47,611 nucleotides of DNA from an uncultured Clostridium sp. (GTDB lineage Bacteria; Bacillota; Clostridia; TANB77; CAG-508). The first letter of the stretch is position 1, and each line of letters opens with the position of its first letter. Positions 46,279 to 47,611 of the stretch are shown piece by piece. Below the pieces are notes generated by a model that was not told the origin of the DNA, made no database searches, and was given only the letters and a program-made list of their open reading frames with translations. A program made the position numbers and the translations under genes. The stretch spans positions 1 to 47,611 of the forward strand of contig CAOKQM010000006.1 in the NCBI GenBank assembly GCA_948470875.1, read 5' to 3'.

Positions 46279-47611
46279 TTATTTCAGATTATCTAAGTCA
46301 CCTAAATCATTCGGATTGATATTCATTTTTCGCATCATGTTTTTCATTTTTTTTGGTGATTTCATTTCTTTCATCATTTTGGCAGTCATTTCAAATGTCT
46401 TCATAAATTTATTTAGTTGTTGCACTGTTGTTCCACTTCCAGTAGCAATACGAATTCGTCTACTTGCATTTAAAATCTTGGGATTCTTCCTTTCTTCCAA
46501 TGTCATTGAACAAATCATGGCTTCAATTCTGCCAATTTCTTTGTCATCAATTTCGACATTTGCCAATTGATTTCCAATTCCTGGAATCATTTTTAAAATT
46601 GAAGAAAAAGAGCCCATTTTTTTCATCTGGCGTAATTGTGCTAAATAATCATCTAAGTCAAATTTATTTTTCTTTAAGCTTTTTTCTAATTTTTCCGCTT
46701 CTTCTAAATCAAAATTTTCCTCTGCTTTTTCAATAATGGAAAGTACATCCCCCATGCCAAGAATTCTAGATGCCATTCTTTCTGGATGAAACTCTTCAAT
46801 ATCGCTTAGTTTTTCACCAGTTGCAATATATTTAATTGGCTTTCCAGTAACTTTTTTAACAGATAAAGCCGCTCCGCCTCTGGTATCTCCATCTAGTTTT
46901 GTTAAAACAATTCCATCTATGCCAATTTCCTGATTAAACGTTTCTGCAATATTGACCGCATCTTGCCCTGTCATCGAATCTACAACAAGCAAAATTTCAT
47001 GTGGTTTGACACTCTTTTTCACATCTTTTAGTTCTTGCATTAATCGCTCATCTATTTGTAAACGTCCTGCTGTATCTAAAATCACAACATCATTTAATTT
47101 TGAAATCGCAACTGACAAAGCTTGTTTTGCAATTAAATTAACATCTTTTGTGGTTTCGTTAGCATAAACTGGTATATCAAGTTGTTTTCCCACAACTTGT
47201 AATTGCTTGATAGCAGCTGGTCTGTAAACATCACAAGCAACCAACAATGGCTTTTTCCCTTGTTTTCGTATGATATTAGCCAATTTTCCAGCTGTTGTAG
47301 TCTTTCCTGAACCTTGTAGACCAACCAACATAATTAGTGTTGGTGGATTTGGTGTGAAATTTAATTTTGCATCTTCTCCTCCAAGTAAACTAACAAGCTC
47401 ATCTTTTACAATTTTAACAACTTGTTGTCCTGGTGTTAGCGATTTTAAAACATCTTGCCCTAAGGATTTTTCTTCGATTACTTTAACGAAATCTTTTACA
47501 ATTTTATAATTCACATCAGCTTCTAATAAAGCACGTTTTACTTCACGCGTTACTTCTTTTAAATCATTTTCTGTCATCCTCGTTTTACCTTTTAGCTTTC
47601 TTGTTCTTTCT
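46279..47611 (-). CDS. ffh: signal recognition particle protein Ffh (5' end outside window)
   Basis: GTPase of the bacterial SRP, which targets nascent membrane proteins to FtsY. G1 is GLQGSGKTTTAGKLA, then DVYRPAAIKQL, DTAGRLQID and TKLDGDTRGGAALS. The M domain ends with SRRIRIATGSGT and the Met-rich MTAKMMKEMKSPKKMKNMMRKM. The frame stays open past the ATG at 47577 to the window edge with family-matching sequence (RTRKLKGKTRMTEND), so the true start is beyond 47611 and about 20 residues are missing. No in-frame CGG is present. Confidence 0.97.
   Translation of the reverse strand, partial: ERTRKLKGKTRMTENDLKEVTREVKRALLEADVNYKIVKDFVKVIEEKSLGQDVLKSLTPGQQVVKIVKDELVSLLGGEDAKLNFTPNPPTLIMLVGLQGSGKTTTAGKLANIIRKQGKKPLLVACDVYRPAAIKQLQVVGKQLDIPVYANETTKDVNLIAKQALSVAISKLNDVVILDTAGRLQIDERLMQELKDVKKSVKPHEILLVVDSMTGQDAVNIAETFNQEIGIDGIVLTKLDGDTRGGAALSVKKVTGKPIKYIATGEKLSDIEEFHPERMASRILGMGDVLSIIEKAEENFDLEEAEKLEKSLKKNKFDLDDYLAQLRQMKKMGSFSSILKMIPGIGNQLANVEIDDKEIGRIEAMICSMTLEERKNPKILNASRRIRIATGSGTTVQQLNKFMKTFEMTAKMMKEMKSPKKMKNMMRKMNINPNDLGDLDNLK

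Overview
The window is about 47.6 kb of AT-rich DNA from a low-GC, probably spore-forming Firmicute (Clostridia-like). The reasons are the SRP/ribosome operon (ffh-rpsP-khpA-rimM-trmD-rplS), a Bacillus-like yqfC-yqfD-ybeY-dgkA-era-yqzL-recO block, sporulation genes (sigG with ylmC, spoIIM near xerD, yqfC/yqfD), LL-diaminopimelate aminotransferase, a class-I-like DnaE with PHP domain, and TTGACA-17-TATAAT promoters with strong purine-rich ribosome binding sites. An uncultured gut clostridium fits, but that is inference. No rRNA, tRNA, CRISPR array or insertion sequence was seen. No stretch over 300 bases lacks a gene.

Main observation. Eleven otherwise intact housekeeping genes are each broken into two or more reading frames, and every break has the same form. 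An in-frame CGG is followed by a switch to the +1 frame, so that the four bases CGGN must count as one codon. I find 14 such sites: CGGA x9, CGGC x2, CGGT x2, CGGG x1. They lie in two deoA-like genes, dnaE (3 sites), purA, purB, sigG (2 sites), dapL, a gmk-like gene, murE, an LtaS-like sulfatase and trmD. At nearly every site the protein family has a conserved glycine, for example the P-loop GPSGSGKS, PurB SGQTY, DapL DSGNI, SigG GNLRLVLS and TrmD LLSGHH, and GGN is a glycine codon. By eye, no native gene in the window uses CGG as a normal in-frame triplet. The only triplet CGGs (three) are in two GC-richer, foreign-looking genes at 34.7-35.2 kb and 37.2-38.0 kb. The simplest reading is that CGGN is a four-base glycine codon, or a hungry CGG codon resolved by +1 movement onto tRNA-Gly. 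I know of no description of this.

Layout. 0-5.4 kb (-): a prepilin-like protein, rnhB, two tandem deoA-like genes and an M18 aminopeptidase form one operon with a terminator at the left edge. 5.5-6.9 kb (+): an HtrA protease. 6.9-10.0 kb (-): a large BspA-type LRR surface protein and two small proteins. 10.1-16.7 kb (-): recO, yqzL, era, a DUF3048 protein, dgkA, ybeY, an unknown protein in the usual phoH place, yqfD and yqfC. 16.8-18.7 kb: a DUF6056-like membrane protein cut by an in-frame TAA, and an unknown membrane-anchored protein. 18.9-23.0 kb (-): xerD, spoIIM, an endonuclease Q-like protein and a phosphodiester glycosidase. 23.3-24.2 kb (+): an orotate phosphoribosyltransferase-like gene. 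24.3-31.2 kb (-): purB-purA-dnaE-prepilin-like. 31.2-33.4 kb (-): a ROK kinase, an ATP-grasp protein and a small membrane protein. 33.5-36.98 kb: ylmC (+), sigG (-), a foreign membrane protein, dapL and a truncated gmk-like gene. 37.2-38.0 kb: a foreign frameshifted gene. 38.2-43.9 kb: murE (+), a cohesin-like surface protein (-), a HExxH protein (+) and an LtaS-like sulfatase (-). 43.9-47.6 kb (-): the SRP/ribosome operon, running off the right edge inside ffh.

Coordinates for recoded genes below span the whole restored gene, so their length is 3n plus one base per CGGN site.
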